Both the position numbers and the translations under genes were made by a program. Source: Prochlorococcus marinus XMU1419 (GTDB lineage Bacteria > Cyanobacteriota > Cyanobacteriia > PCC-6307 > Cyanobiaceae). From it: a stretch of DNA of 64,000 nucleotides. The notes under the pieces were generated by a model. That model worked only from the letters and a program-made list of their open reading frames with translations. It had not been told where the DNA came from and did no database searches. The stretch lies in the NCBI RefSeq assembly GCF_017695955.1, contig NZ_JAAORO010000002.1:186001-250000 (forward strand), written 5' to 3'. Below are positions 56,890-64,000 of the stretch, one piece after another. The stretch's first letter is position 1; the number at the start of each line of letters is the position of its first letter.

Positions 56890-57069
56890 CTAATTAGTTA
56901 CCTCAACTTCCTTATCCCTGCTTATTTGGCTTTCTAGAACTTCTATAGATGCTGTTACTGATGCAATTTTACGTTCAAGTGAATCCTTAATATAGTTGAG
57001 CATTTCTAATTTCTTGTGTTGATAAAAACTCTTTTTTTCTTTAGATGACTTGGAATAACAATTAAACAT
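56890..57069 (-). CDS. Short coiled-coil protein, 59 residues
   Basis: A 59-codon frame on the minus strand starts MFNCYSKSSKEKKS and continues as an amphipathic, likely coiled-coil helix (LERKIASVTASIEVLESQ, about residues 31-48). It has one cysteine (C4) and no membrane segment. Clean boundaries and heptad-like spacing of Ile/Leu/Val support coding. It ends 3 bp beyond the end of the convergent Ap4A phosphorylase gene. The function is unknown; small coiled-coil proteins of this type are common in this lineage. Confidence 0.6.
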   Translation of the reverse strand: MFNCYSKSSKEKKSFYQHKKLEMLNYIKDSLERKIASVTASIEVLESQISRDKEVEVTN

Positions 57070-57215
57070 TTTTTTATTATTATTATAAAAAGATACTTAA
57101 TTGACTTGTGACAGAAAAAATAAATTGGTTTTAATTTAAAAACAATATTCCTTATGGACTTTCAATATTTTTTGAATAAAATTAAATAAATTCCATACTC
57201 TTCAAGAAAATATTA

Positions 57216-58226
57216 TTGAATAGTCCTGAAAATTCAAATACAAAAAGAATTTCAATTGATTTACCTGAGGAACTAATTTCCAGGTTTGATCAATTACGAA
57301 AAGAGTGGGGATTTCGAGCAAGAGGACCTGTAATAGAAAAGATACTTAAAGAACTTCTTCAAGAAGATGATTTACTACCTAAAAACCAACAGCAAGAAAT
57401 AGACTTTAACGATAAGAATACTAATAAAAATTTAAATATTGATGAAGATACTGCATTGGTATTAATTAAATCAGACGTAAAAAAAGAAGTTAATGAGATA
57501 TCTTTAAATAAAAGATCTACAAATAACAATCAATATAAAGAAACAGCCAACTCAAATATAAGCCTTCCAAATTTCGTTGAAAAAAAAGTAAAGAATCTAA
57601 GAAGAAGTATTAATAGTGAAAAATTAAAGGAGAATATTAATGATATTCAAATTAATACAATCAAAGAAACTGAATTAATGAAATGTCGAATTGAGTTAAT
57701 TAGTCATTGGAAAACACTATATGGATCAGTTCCTAATGACCATGTAGTAGAAGCATCAATGGATTGGTTTGAAAGGGATATATGGCCAAATCTTGATGGA
57801 ACTGAAAATCTACCCTTTACGTGGAGTGCAGCCAATAAATTAATGTCAGAATTATGCCCATTTTGGTTAAAGAAAAATCCATCCCTTGAAATTGTGTTAT
57901 TAATGATTGGCGTTTTAGAAGACCCTTTTGCTACATCAGATTTAATTAATAGGATACCAACTCTTGTGAGAAGGTTTGTAAGTAGATTTAAGCGAAATAA
58001 CAGATCAAATTCATTTGAAACTTTGGACTCAACAATGACAGTATATGGAGCACTTAAATTATTGAATTTATCAACATCCGCAGGATCAGCTCATACGTTG
58101 CGTAAAATTAGGGAGGCCTATAAATCAATAGCTTTAGAGACGCATCCAGATGCTGGTGGATCAACAGATCAAATGAGAAAATTAAATGAAGCGTATCAAT
58201 TGCTAAAAAATCTATATAGAAATTAG
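57216..58226 (+). CDS. Ribbon-helix-helix protein fused to a C-terminal J domain
   Basis: This 336-residue protein joins an N-terminal ribbon-helix-helix DNA-binding-type domain (about 9-50, KRISIDLPEELISRFDQL; GPVIEKILKELL) to a Lys/Asn-rich disordered linker (about 51-150), a helical domain (about 155-270, with SHWKTLYGSVPNDHVVEASMDWF) and a C-terminal J domain (about 279-334, HPD at 310-312). The J domain should engage an Hsp70 (a DnaK gene lies 28 kb away in this window). The start is TTG; no better start is seen. It could place a chaperone on DNA or a nucleoprotein, but that is inference. Exact family unknown to me. Confidence 0.8.
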   Translation: MNSPENSNTKRISIDLPEELISRFDQLRKEWGFRARGPVIEKILKELLQEDDLLPKNQQQEIDFNDKNTNKNLNIDEDTALVLIKSDVKKEVNEISLNKRSTNNNQYKETANSNISLPNFVEKKVKNLRRSINSEKLKENINDIQINTIKETELMKCRIELISHWKTLYGSVPNDHVVEASMDWFERDIWPNLDGTENLPFTWSAANKLMSELCPFWLKKNPSLEIVLLMIGVLEDPFATSDLINRIPTLVRRFVSRFKRNNRSNSFETLDSTMTVYGALKLLNLSTSAGSAHTLRKIREAYKSIALETHPDAGGSTDQMRKLNEAYQLLKNLYRN

Positions 58227-58242
58227 TATAACTATTCTCAAA

Positions 58243-58263
58243 TTAGACTAATATTGAGTCTAA
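58243..58263. repeat. Dyad copy 1, TTAGACT / AGTCTAA
   Basis: Perfect 7-bp arms around a 7-base centre, just after the end of the RHH-J gene. It resembles the dyads at 58421-58451 and 58962-58978 in arm sequence and in being followed by an ATAAGAT-like string. It may also act as the transcription end of the RHH-J gene, but no T-tract follows. Confidence 0.55.
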
Positions 58264-58420
58264 TTAATGGTCTTAGATAAGATAGTCAAGAAGTATCATA
58301 TCTGATCTTCATAAGTAATTTATTATTATTATTCAAATTAATGAAATAGAATAATAATGTATAAATGAAAATTAAATTAAAATTCACTTTTTAAAAATTC
58401 TTGTATAGTATTTCTTATAC

Positions 58421-58451
58421 GAGACTTATTATGGGTCTATTATATAGTCTC
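58421..58451. repeat. Dyad copy 2, GAGACT / AGTCTC
   Basis: Six-bp arms with a 19-base centre that itself contains GGTCT. The right arm is followed by AAAATAGATAAATAAGAT, similar to the string after copy 3 (AAATAAGAT). Function unknown. Confidence 0.5.
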
Positions 58452-58625
58452 AAAATAGATAAATAAGATAAAGTAATAAATCAACTTGAACGAATCATGC
58501 CCAAACAGCTTAATGCTCGGAAAAAATAAAAAATGAATAAAAAATCAATAAATCATGTCCTTTAAATGTCCAAGAAATTAATAAGGACTAAAAAGTTAAG
58601 CTATAAAAGGCTTTTATGATCTCCT

Positions 58626-58647
58626 GTACTGCCTTAAAGACAGTACT
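58626..58647 (-). terminator. Hairpin at the 3' end of the small Trp-rich secreted protein gene
   Basis: Arms GTACTG and CAGTAC with an inner CTT/AAG pair-up form a hairpin that overlaps the stop codon on the minus strand. A second AT-rich palindrome lies about 10 bases downstream. There is no pure T-tract, so it may protect the messenger 3' end instead of acting as a classic terminator. Confidence 0.4.
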
Positions 58648-58894
58648 ATCTAGATTGGAGCTTTTCAATGGCAGTTTGTTTATCAATACTAGGGACATCA
58701 CTTAATCCGTTAGCATCAAACCAAGGAGCGCTAGCCCAATCAAATCCATCCCCAAAAGTATTATCTGGCGCAGTTATATACCAATGACATGAAGCATCTG
58801 GTATGTCGACAGCACATTTTGACCAATCATCTGACCACTGAGGGACTTGTACCCACAGCACTGAAGACAGAAGAAAAGATAGAAAGTTAATCAT
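58646..58894 (-). CDS. Small secreted Trp-rich protein of unknown function
   Basis: This 82-residue protein has an N-terminal hydrophobic signal (about residues 1-16) and a mature part rich in Trp and Asp: WSDDWSKC, DASCHWYITAPDN, GFDWASAPWFDANG. There are six Trp and two Cys (C27, C36), which suggests one disulfide in the periplasm or outside the cell. I do not recognise a family. It lies between a dyad-rich non-coding region and pheT, and a third dyad copy sits upstream of its start. A real gene is likely because of the signal and non-random composition. Confidence 0.65.
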   Translation of the reverse strand: MINFLSFLLSSVLWVQVPQWSDDWSKCAVDIPDASCHWYITAPDNTFGDGFDWASAPWFDANGLSDVPSIDKQTAIEKLQSR

Positions 58895-58961
58895 GATAAT
58901 AATCTTACAACACTAATTAGTTTTATAGGATTATTATTTATCTTATATAAGAATTACATTT

Positions 58962-58978
58962 AGACTAATTTATAGTCT
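58962..58978. repeat. Dyad copy 3, AGACTA / TAGTCT
   Basis: Six-bp arms with a 5-base centre, followed by CAAATAAGAT, 21 bases from the pheT stop and 67 bases before the small secreted protein gene on the same strand. A perfect 12-base palindrome (TCTTATATAAGA, 58941-58952) lies 9 bases further. It could be a 3' UTR hairpin of pheT or an operator of the small gene. Confidence 0.5.
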
Positions 58979-58999
58979 CAAATAAGATGAACAATACAA

Positions 59000-61444
59000 T
59001 TAATCCCTCAATTTAGTATTAAAAGATTTTTCAACATTAGAAATGATATTTGAATGTATTGATGTAATGTCCGAGTCCAGTAAAGTTTTATCCTTATCTC
59101 TATAAGATAATCTAAACGTATAACTAATATGATCATCTCCAAATTTAGTATCTTCAAAAACATCAAGTAAATTTACATCCTCTAAGAGATTTTTTCCTGT
59201 TTTTCTTATCTGTGATGTTATTTCGCTAATTAAAAATTTCTTACTGAAAACAAAATTTATATCCCTTTCCATTTTCGGGACAATTGGGTATTGCTTATAT
59301 ATTGGAATCCATTTATTTTTTCTTGTACTAGCTGCCAAGAGGTTAGAAACATTTATGTTAAATAGATAAACTTTTTTTAATGACTTCTTTTCTAATATTA
59401 ATTTGGGATGTATTTCACCAAAATAACCTGCATCTTTCCCTTCAATAACTAATTTTGCTGTTCTTCCTGGATGAAGAAAATCAATTGATTCAGTAGGTTT
59501 GTCCTCAATTTTTACGTTCAATGATGATAAAGCCTCCTTTAACTTTCCTCTGGCCTGATAATAATTAAGATCGTTATCCTTACCCGAATGTAACCAGTTT
59601 CCAAATTTTTTATTTCCATAAATTACACCATTCAGAACTTCTTCTTGAATAAACTTAGTTTTCTCATGAAAAATATTTCCAATTTCAAATATATAACAAC
59701 TTGCTTGTCCAGCTTTTATATTACGGTTCACTATCTCCAAATGCTCTTTCCAGATATTATCTCTAAGACAGCTTGTTTCTAATAACAAAGGATTAGAAAT
59801 CTTTATAAGTTTTTCGTCATCTTCAGGAACAAGAGAATAGCTTAGTACTTCGTTAAAACCGTTTTCTACAAAACAGTTTTTTACTTTTCTCAATGCCAAC
59901 TGTTCTGATGACAATTTTCCAGGCTTAATTGGATTAGGAAGTTTTAAGTCGAATCTGTCATACCCTATTAATCTCGCTATTTCTTCAATTAAATCTATTT
60001 CTCTTATTAAATCGTGTGATCTATTAGGAATTACTGCTACATCCCAGCCATATTCTTTATTCTTTAAAGTACAGCCTATAAGTTTTAATTTATCAACTAT
60101 TTCATTATCAGATAAATTTCTTTTTTCCAATTGATCGTTAATTATTAATGGACCAAGAATTTTATGTATTCGATTTCTTCGTAGTTTAATAAATATATCC
60201 TCATTACTTATTAAATTGGAAGTATTGATGATTGGTGAATTAATAGAAAAATATTCTTCTAAAAGATTAATTGCCCTTGTTACTGCACTTATTGTATTTT
60301 TTGATGAAATCCCCTTTTCAAACCTGCTGCTAGATTCTGTTCTTATGCCAACCGCCTTTGAGGATTTTCTTATAGTAACTGGATTAAAAACAGCGCCTTC
60401 AAGGTAAATAGATGAGGTAGTATTAGTTACAGAAGTCTCTAAACCTCCTATCACTCCTGCAATAGCTACAGGTTTATCACAACAAGTAATAACTGTAATA
60501 TTGTCATTTAAGTCATATTCCTTGCCATCTAAGCAAATAATGCTTTCGTTATCCTTGCCTTTTCTTACAGAGAAATCATCTGGAGAAACTTTCTTACCAA
60601 TTAAGTTTGACAGTTTATCTTTATCAAACGCATGCAAAGGTTGACCTTGTTCTAAAAGAATATAATTTGTCAAATCAACGAGAAGATTAATAGATTTTAT
60701 ACCTGACTTTTCTATACGGTCTTTAAGCCAATTTGGCGATAATTTCTCTCCATTTACTCCATCAATGCAGCTTATTGTGTAAATACAATTAGATTCTATA
60801 GCCTCTGGACAAAGTTTAATTCCCTTAAGTAAATGAATATTGTATTTATGGTTTAATTCTGGAAAATTTAAGGTGGATTCTAGAAGGGCAGAAATTTCAC
60901 GGGCTATACCCATAACAGACATTCCGTCAGGTCTATTAGCTGTAATGGCTAAATCATATATAAAATCATTTAATTGAAGCAAATCAGCCCCAGGAGCACC
61001 CAATTCATGTTTTAAGGCTAAATCTTCATCAATGATCTCTATCCCTTCGCTAGAATCCTCTAAACCCAGTTCCTGCAATGAACATATCATTCCTTCACTC
61101 ATAACACCTCTAATTTCACTTCTTTTAATAGTTAAATCAACAGCATTTAATTTCGCGCCGACAGTAGCAACATAAACATAAATATTTGGTTTAATATTGC
61201 GTGCACCACAGATAATTTGTAAATTCTTTGAATTACCAATATCGACTTGGCAAATTGAAAGTTTGTCAGATCCTTCGTGCTTTAAAACAGATAATACCTT
61301 CCCTAAAACAACACCATTCACATTTTTTGAACAATCTTCTAATGATTCAACCTCAAATCCACCAATAGACAATTTCTCAGAGAGATCTTCAGGAGTAGAA
61401 GTAATTTCTACTAAATTATTCAACCAATTTTGAGAAACTTTCAT
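59000..61444 (-). CDS. pheT: Phenylalanyl-tRNA synthetase beta subunit
   Basis: This 814-residue subunit has the full bacterial layout: N-terminal tRNA-binding OB domain with GKVLSVLKHEGSDKLSICQVD and GAKL segments (about 40-150), B1/B5 domains, the ARLIGYD motif near 485, class II-like core (about 490-700), and the C-terminal FDX-ACB (ferredoxin-fold anticodon-binding) domain near 720-814 (KYPIVPKMERDINF-like YPIVPKMERDINFVFS). It pairs with PheS encoded elsewhere. Divergent from rpmG. Confidence 0.97.
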   Translation of the reverse strand: MKVSQNWLNNLVEITSTPEDLSEKLSIGGFEVESLEDCSKNVNGVVLGKVLSVLKHEGSDKLSICQVDIGNSKNLQIICGARNIKPNIYVYVATVGAKLNAVDLTIKRSEIRGVMSEGMICSLQELGLEDSSEGIEIIDEDLALKHELGAPGADLLQLNDFIYDLAITANRPDGMSVMGIAREISALLESTLNFPELNHKYNIHLLKGIKLCPEAIESNCIYTISCIDGVNGEKLSPNWLKDRIEKSGIKSINLLVDLTNYILLEQGQPLHAFDKDKLSNLIGKKVSPDDFSVRKGKDNESIICLDGKEYDLNDNITVITCCDKPVAIAGVIGGLETSVTNTTSSIYLEGAVFNPVTIRKSSKAVGIRTESSSRFEKGISSKNTISAVTRAINLLEEYFSINSPIINTSNLISNEDIFIKLRRNRIHKILGPLIINDQLEKRNLSDNEIVDKLKLIGCTLKNKEYGWDVAVIPNRSHDLIREIDLIEEIARLIGYDRFDLKLPNPIKPGKLSSEQLALRKVKNCFVENGFNEVLSYSLVPEDDEKLIKISNPLLLETSCLRDNIWKEHLEIVNRNIKAGQASCYIFEIGNIFHEKTKFIQEEVLNGVIYGNKKFGNWLHSGKDNDLNYYQARGKLKEALSSLNVKIEDKPTESIDFLHPGRTAKLVIEGKDAGYFGEIHPKLILEKKSLKKVYLFNINVSNLLAASTRKNKWIPIYKQYPIVPKMERDINFVFSKKFLISEITSQIRKTGKNLLEDVNLLDVFEDTKFGDDHISYTFRLSYRDKDKTLLDSDITSIHSNIISNVEKSFNTKLRD

Positions 61445-61545
61445 ATATATTTTTTAATCAATGATGATAAAAGAAATGAGTATATCTTCAAAAAAGTTTG
61501 TTGAAGATGTACAATAGAAAATTATACATTAAAGTATTAATTAAA

Positions 61546-61740
61546 ATGGCCAAAAAAGGGACAAGAGTTGTAGTGACCCTGGAATGTACTGAAGCTAGGA
61601 CAAGCACAGATCCTAAGAGATCAAATGGTGTCTCAAGATATACTACTGAAAAGAATCGTAGGAATACAACTGAAAGATTAGAACTAAAAAAGTTTAATCC
61701 TCATTTAAACAGAATGACAATTCACAAAGAAATTAAGTAA
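61546..61740 (+). CDS. rpmG: 50S ribosomal protein L33
   Basis: This is a 64-residue L33 of the large subunit from ATG 61546: [20 protein letters not shown] at the start, [24 protein letters not shown] in the middle. It lacks the CxxC zinc pairs of some bacterial paralogues, keeping a single Cys (C14). The frame is open 16 codons further upstream, but the internal ATG is the family start. rpsR follows after 16 bp, a usual pair in cyanobacteria. Confidence 0.95.
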   Translation: MAKKGTRVVVTLECTEARTSTDPKRSNGVSRYTTEKNRRNTTERLELKKFNPHLNRMTIHKEIK

Positions 61741-61756
61741 AAAATCAAGTTAAACC

Positions 61757-61978
61757 ATGGCTAATTCAATTTTTAAAAAACAATTATCACCTATCAAACC
61801 TGGAGATCCTATTGACTATAAGGATGTAGAACTACTAAAAAAATTCATAACTGAGAGGGGCAAAATCCTACCAAGAAGGATGACAGGTTTAACCTCTAAG
61901 CAACAAAGAGATCTTACATTAGCTGTAAAGAGAGCCAGAATTGTAGCTCTTTTACCCTTCGTAAATCCTGAAGGATAA
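61757..61978 (+). CDS. rpsR: 30S ribosomal protein S18
   Basis: This 73-residue S18 carries the [50 protein letters not shown] stretch in conserved form (about 17-67), which binds S6 on the platform of the small subunit. It is in an apparent operon with rpmG and followed by the RNase II-like gene 45 bp downstream. Confidence 0.97.
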   Translation: MANSIFKKQLSPIKPGDPIDYKDVELLKKFITERGKILPRRMTGLTSKQQRDLTLAVKRARIVALLPFVNPEG

Positions 61979-62023
61979 TTCCATATTGAATATAGTTGGC
62001 ACTATAATTAATATCTCAAATAT

Positions 62024-63208
62024 TTGAAAGATTTAACTAATTTAAAAACATATATTATTGACTCTGATGATCCTCATGAAGTTGATGACGCTATTTCACT
62101 AGAAATAAGAGAAGGAAATAAAAAAAATTTATGGATACATATTAGTAATCCATGCAAACTCTTTTTACATGGCTCTAATGTTGATTTAAATGCAAGAAAG
62201 AGAAATAGCAGTTTATATTTAATTGATCAATATGTCCCAATGCTACCTAATGATATTCTTGAAAAGGCAAATCTAGCTCAAAATAAAGTTTCAGAAACTA
62301 TTAGTGCATCAATAGAATTCAATGACGATGGTTCAATACAAAATTATGAAATATTGGAAGCAATTATAAAACCGAAATACCAATTAACATATGAAGATGC
62401 CAATGAAATATTGGAACTAGAACCTAAAGAAGAAAGTGAATTAGTAGAAATTAAAAATTTATTAGAAAAAAGTATTGAATTTAGAAAACAACAAGGTGCA
62501 ATTATTTTTGATAATCCTAATAGTAAAATTAAATTGTATAAGGATAAAATTATAATAAATAAATTAGAGAAAACAATATCACAAATTATTGTTGCTGAAT
62601 CAATGATATTAATGGGATACGTAACAAGTTTATTTATAAATAAATATAATTTAGCGGCCGCATTTAGAATTCAAAAAATAAATTGCAATCCAAACGAAAT
62701 ACTAGGTAGATATAAAGATAGTAAAATAAAGTATTTAATATTAAAACAATATATGGGAAGAAGTTATATTACAACTGTGCCAGATAAGCATGAGTCACTT
62801 GGTCTTAAAATGTACGTACAATGTACTTCACCGCTAAGAAGATATTTAGATTTAATAATACAAAGACAGGTATATAACAAAATTAACAACTACGAATTTC
62901 TGAGTTTTAATTCAATTTCAGAAATAATAGATTATTCTAAAAATAGACAAGTAGAAAATAATAATATATTAAAAAATGATAAATTAAAACATCTATCATT
63001 ATTTTTTATGAATGAAAATAAACCTTTTTATAAAATTATTTTTGTTAAGTGGATAAATTATAAAAGAAATATTGCACTAGTTTATTTTGAAGAGTATTCA
63101 CTAGAAATATTAATAACACTTTTTGTATCAATAGAGTTGTATAGCAATAAAGTTTATAAAGTCAAATATAGTATTAATGATAATAATCTTTTAGAGTTTA
63201 TTTATTAA
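62024..63208 (+). CDS. Short RNase II/R family exoribonuclease (RNB catalytic domain only)
   Basis: This 394-residue protein is built around the RNB domain. The metal-binding motif is IDSDDPHEVDDAIS at about 12-25 (the acidic residues of the RNase II active site), then LFLHGSNVDLNARKR, a long helical middle, and the late CTSPLRRYLDLIIQRQ motif at about 266-281. The N-terminal cold-shock and the usual S1 domains of RNase II/R (640-800 residues) are absent or reduced. Cyanobacterial homologues have been called Zam, from memory. The start is TTG; an upstream in-frame stop excludes an extension. It lies 45 bp after rpsR. Confidence 0.85.
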   Translation: MKDLTNLKTYIIDSDDPHEVDDAISLEIREGNKKNLWIHISNPCKLFLHGSNVDLNARKRNSSLYLIDQYVPMLPNDILEKANLAQNKVSETISASIEFNDDGSIQNYEILEAIIKPKYQLTYEDANEILELEPKEESELVEIKNLLEKSIEFRKQQGAIIFDNPNSKIKLYKDKIIINKLEKTISQIIVAESMILMGYVTSLFINKYNLAAAFRIQKINCNPNEILGRYKDSKIKYLILKQYMGRSYITTVPDKHESLGLKMYVQCTSPLRRYLDLIIQRQVYNKINNYEFLSFNSISEIIDYSKNRQVENNNILKNDKLKHLSLFFMNENKPFYKIIFVKWINYKRNIALVYFEEYSLEILITLFVSIELYSNKVYKVKYSINDNNLLEFIY

Positions 63209-63277
63209 TCAAAAATTTATTAAATAACTCAATAATTGTTTGAAAAAAATATCTGTTAGTATTAATAAAAACGTTTT

Positions 63278-64000
63278 ATGAGTTTTGTCATTACAACACC
63301 TTTATATTATGTGAATGATAAGCCTCACTTAGGAAGTGTATATACAACAATAATCTGTGACACAATATCCAGATATAAAAGGCTTAAAGGTGAAGATGTT
63401 ATTTTCATTACAGGTGTTGATGAACATGGATTAAAAATCCAGAGAACAGCTAATCAAAAGGGAATTGAACCAAAAACTCATTGTGATGAGATTTCAGAAA
63501 TCTTTAAATTAAATTGGATAAATTGGGATATATCCTTTGATAAATTTATAAGGACAAGCTCCAGAAATCACGAGTTAGTTGTTAATGAATTCTATGAAAG
63601 AGTGAAAGAATCAGATGATATTTACATGGGAGTTCAAAAAGGTTGGTATTGCGTTGGTTGTGAAGAATTTAAAGATAATCCAGAAAACTCAGCAACATAT
63701 AAATGTCCAATACATCAAAAAAAACTAGAATGGAAAAATGAGGAGAATCTATTTTTTAGGCTTTCTAAATACCAAAAGCAAGTCGAAAAAATAATAAACG
63801 AACCTTCATTCATTGAGCCAATTGAAAGGAGGAATGAAATTATTAATTTTGTTTCTAGAGGTTTAAAAGATTTTTCAATTTCTAGAACAAACGTCTCATG
63901 GGGTATTCCTGTCCCAGGCCACGAAAATCACACCTTTTACGTTTGGTTTGATGCTTTACTTGGGTATGTAAGTGCTATTAGTTCTAAAGAAAAAGATTAT
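63278..64000 (+). CDS. metG: Methionyl-tRNA synthetase (partial, cut by the window end)
   Basis: The first 241 residues are visible. The class I HIGH-like motif is in YYVNDKPHLGSVYTT (residues about 10-24), followed by FITGVDEHGLKIQR (about 43-56), a zinc-type insert with CVGC near 121-124 and CPIH near 142, and the conserved SWGIPVPGHENHTFYVWFDALLGY block. The KMSKS part lies beyond the window. ATG at 63278. It follows the RNase II-like gene by 69 bp on the same strand. Confidence 0.95.
   Translation, partial: MSFVITTPLYYVNDKPHLGSVYTTIICDTISRYKRLKGEDVIFITGVDEHGLKIQRTANQKGIEPKTHCDEISEIFKLNWINWDISFDKFIRTSSRNHELVVNEFYERVKESDDIYMGVQKGWYCVGCEEFKDNPENSATYKCPIHQKKLEWKNEENLFFRLSKYQKQVEKIINEPSFIEPIERRNEIINFVSRGLKDFSISRTNVSWGIPVPGHENHTFYVWFDALLGYVSAISSKEKDY

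Larger units (their letters stand above)
58227..58645. other. 419-bp non-coding region with repeated AGACT/AGTCT dyads
   Basis: No credible reading frame exists here on either strand; the longest ATG frames are about 10 codons. It holds two members of a dyad family (TTAGACT-7-AGTCTAA at 58243-58263; GAGACT-19-AGTCTC at 58421-58451), a GTATA/TATAC pair at 58403-58420, a near-perfect palindrome ATAAAAGGCTTTTAT at about 58604-58618 and the hairpin GTACTG/CAGTAC at 58626-58646. A short RNA gene or regulatory region is possible. It is not an insertion sequence by any sign I can see. Confidence 0.5.

Noticed and set aside
1-64000. CRISPR arrays, insertion sequences, prophage or integrase genes
   Set aside because: No regularly spaced repeats, transposase, recombinase or phage structural gene was seen.

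Overview
The window is almost certainly a piece of a chromosome from a high-light-adapted Prochlorococcus or a very close marine picocyanobacterium. The DNA is very AT-rich, and A/T-ending codons dominate. Genes are packed with short gaps and many overlaps. Cyanobacterial markers are present: Psb28, PsaK, Gun4, HemJ-type protoporphyrinogen oxidase, a DnaK/DnaJ pair like dnaK3/dnaJ, and several DUF families confined to cyanobacteria and plastids (DUF2499, DUF3593, DUF3110, DUF1995). No mobile element, prophage, CRISPR array, rRNA operon or obvious transferred island is visible. About 65 protein genes and one tRNA are supported. The last gene (metG) runs off the right edge.

Layout. 0-10 kb: AI-2E-type permease, psb28, mnmH, gun4, an anti-sigma-type ATPase, a methyltransferase, glnA with a clear terminator, a class V aminotransferase, tadA and a PLP decarboxylase. 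10-16.4 kb: a 45-aa membrane protein, a membrane-anchored GTPase, lspA, bioY, a MacB-type permease, pyruvate kinase, a MazG-like protein and a YggT protein. 16.4-22.3 kb: scpB with an anomalous 5' end, ilvA, dxs, psaK, two small membrane proteins (DUF3593, DUF2499), a secreted peroxiredoxin and rpmB. 22.3-31 kb: htpG, hisZ, an inositol monophosphatase, a ferredoxin, tRNA-Ser(GGA), and a folding cluster of dnaK, dnaJ, a DUF3110 gene and a cyclophilin. 31-46 kb: ribBA, argC, purN, pgi, leuS; a tight dapF-cysteine desulfurase-DUF1995-dacB operon; coaD, a flavin reductase and uvrC. 46-57 kb: hemJ, a PHP phosphoesterase, cobN, ilvE, metH, an acidic 72-aa protein, DUF2237 and an Ap4A phosphorylase. 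57-64 kb: a 59-aa coiled-coil protein, an unusual fusion of a ribbon-helix-helix domain to a J domain, a 419-bp non-coding stretch with repeated dyads, a small Trp-rich secreted protein, pheT, rpmG, rpsR, a short RNase II-family protein and metG.

How the genes work together. Most are housekeeping genes for amino-acid, nucleotide, cofactor and isoprenoid metabolism, translation, protein folding and photosystem or tetrapyrrole support. cobN (corrin cobalt insertion) lies divergently beside ilvE and the B12-dependent metH. gun4 and hemJ both serve tetrapyrrole synthesis. dnaK, dnaJ, DUF3110 and the cyclophilin follow one another on one strand.

Most notable observations: (1) the conserved N-terminus of ScpB lies upstream of the only usable start codon, behind an in-frame amber codon; (2) purN may carry an indel in an 8-A tract at its 5' end; (3) a DNA-binding-like ribbon-helix-helix domain is fused to a J domain; (4) the 58.2-59.0 kb region holds three related AGACT/AGTCT dyads around a small secreted Trp-rich protein; (5) a perfect Shine-Dalgarno 9-mer sits in a GC-rich patch too far from any start. 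No wholly new multi-gene system was identified with confidence.
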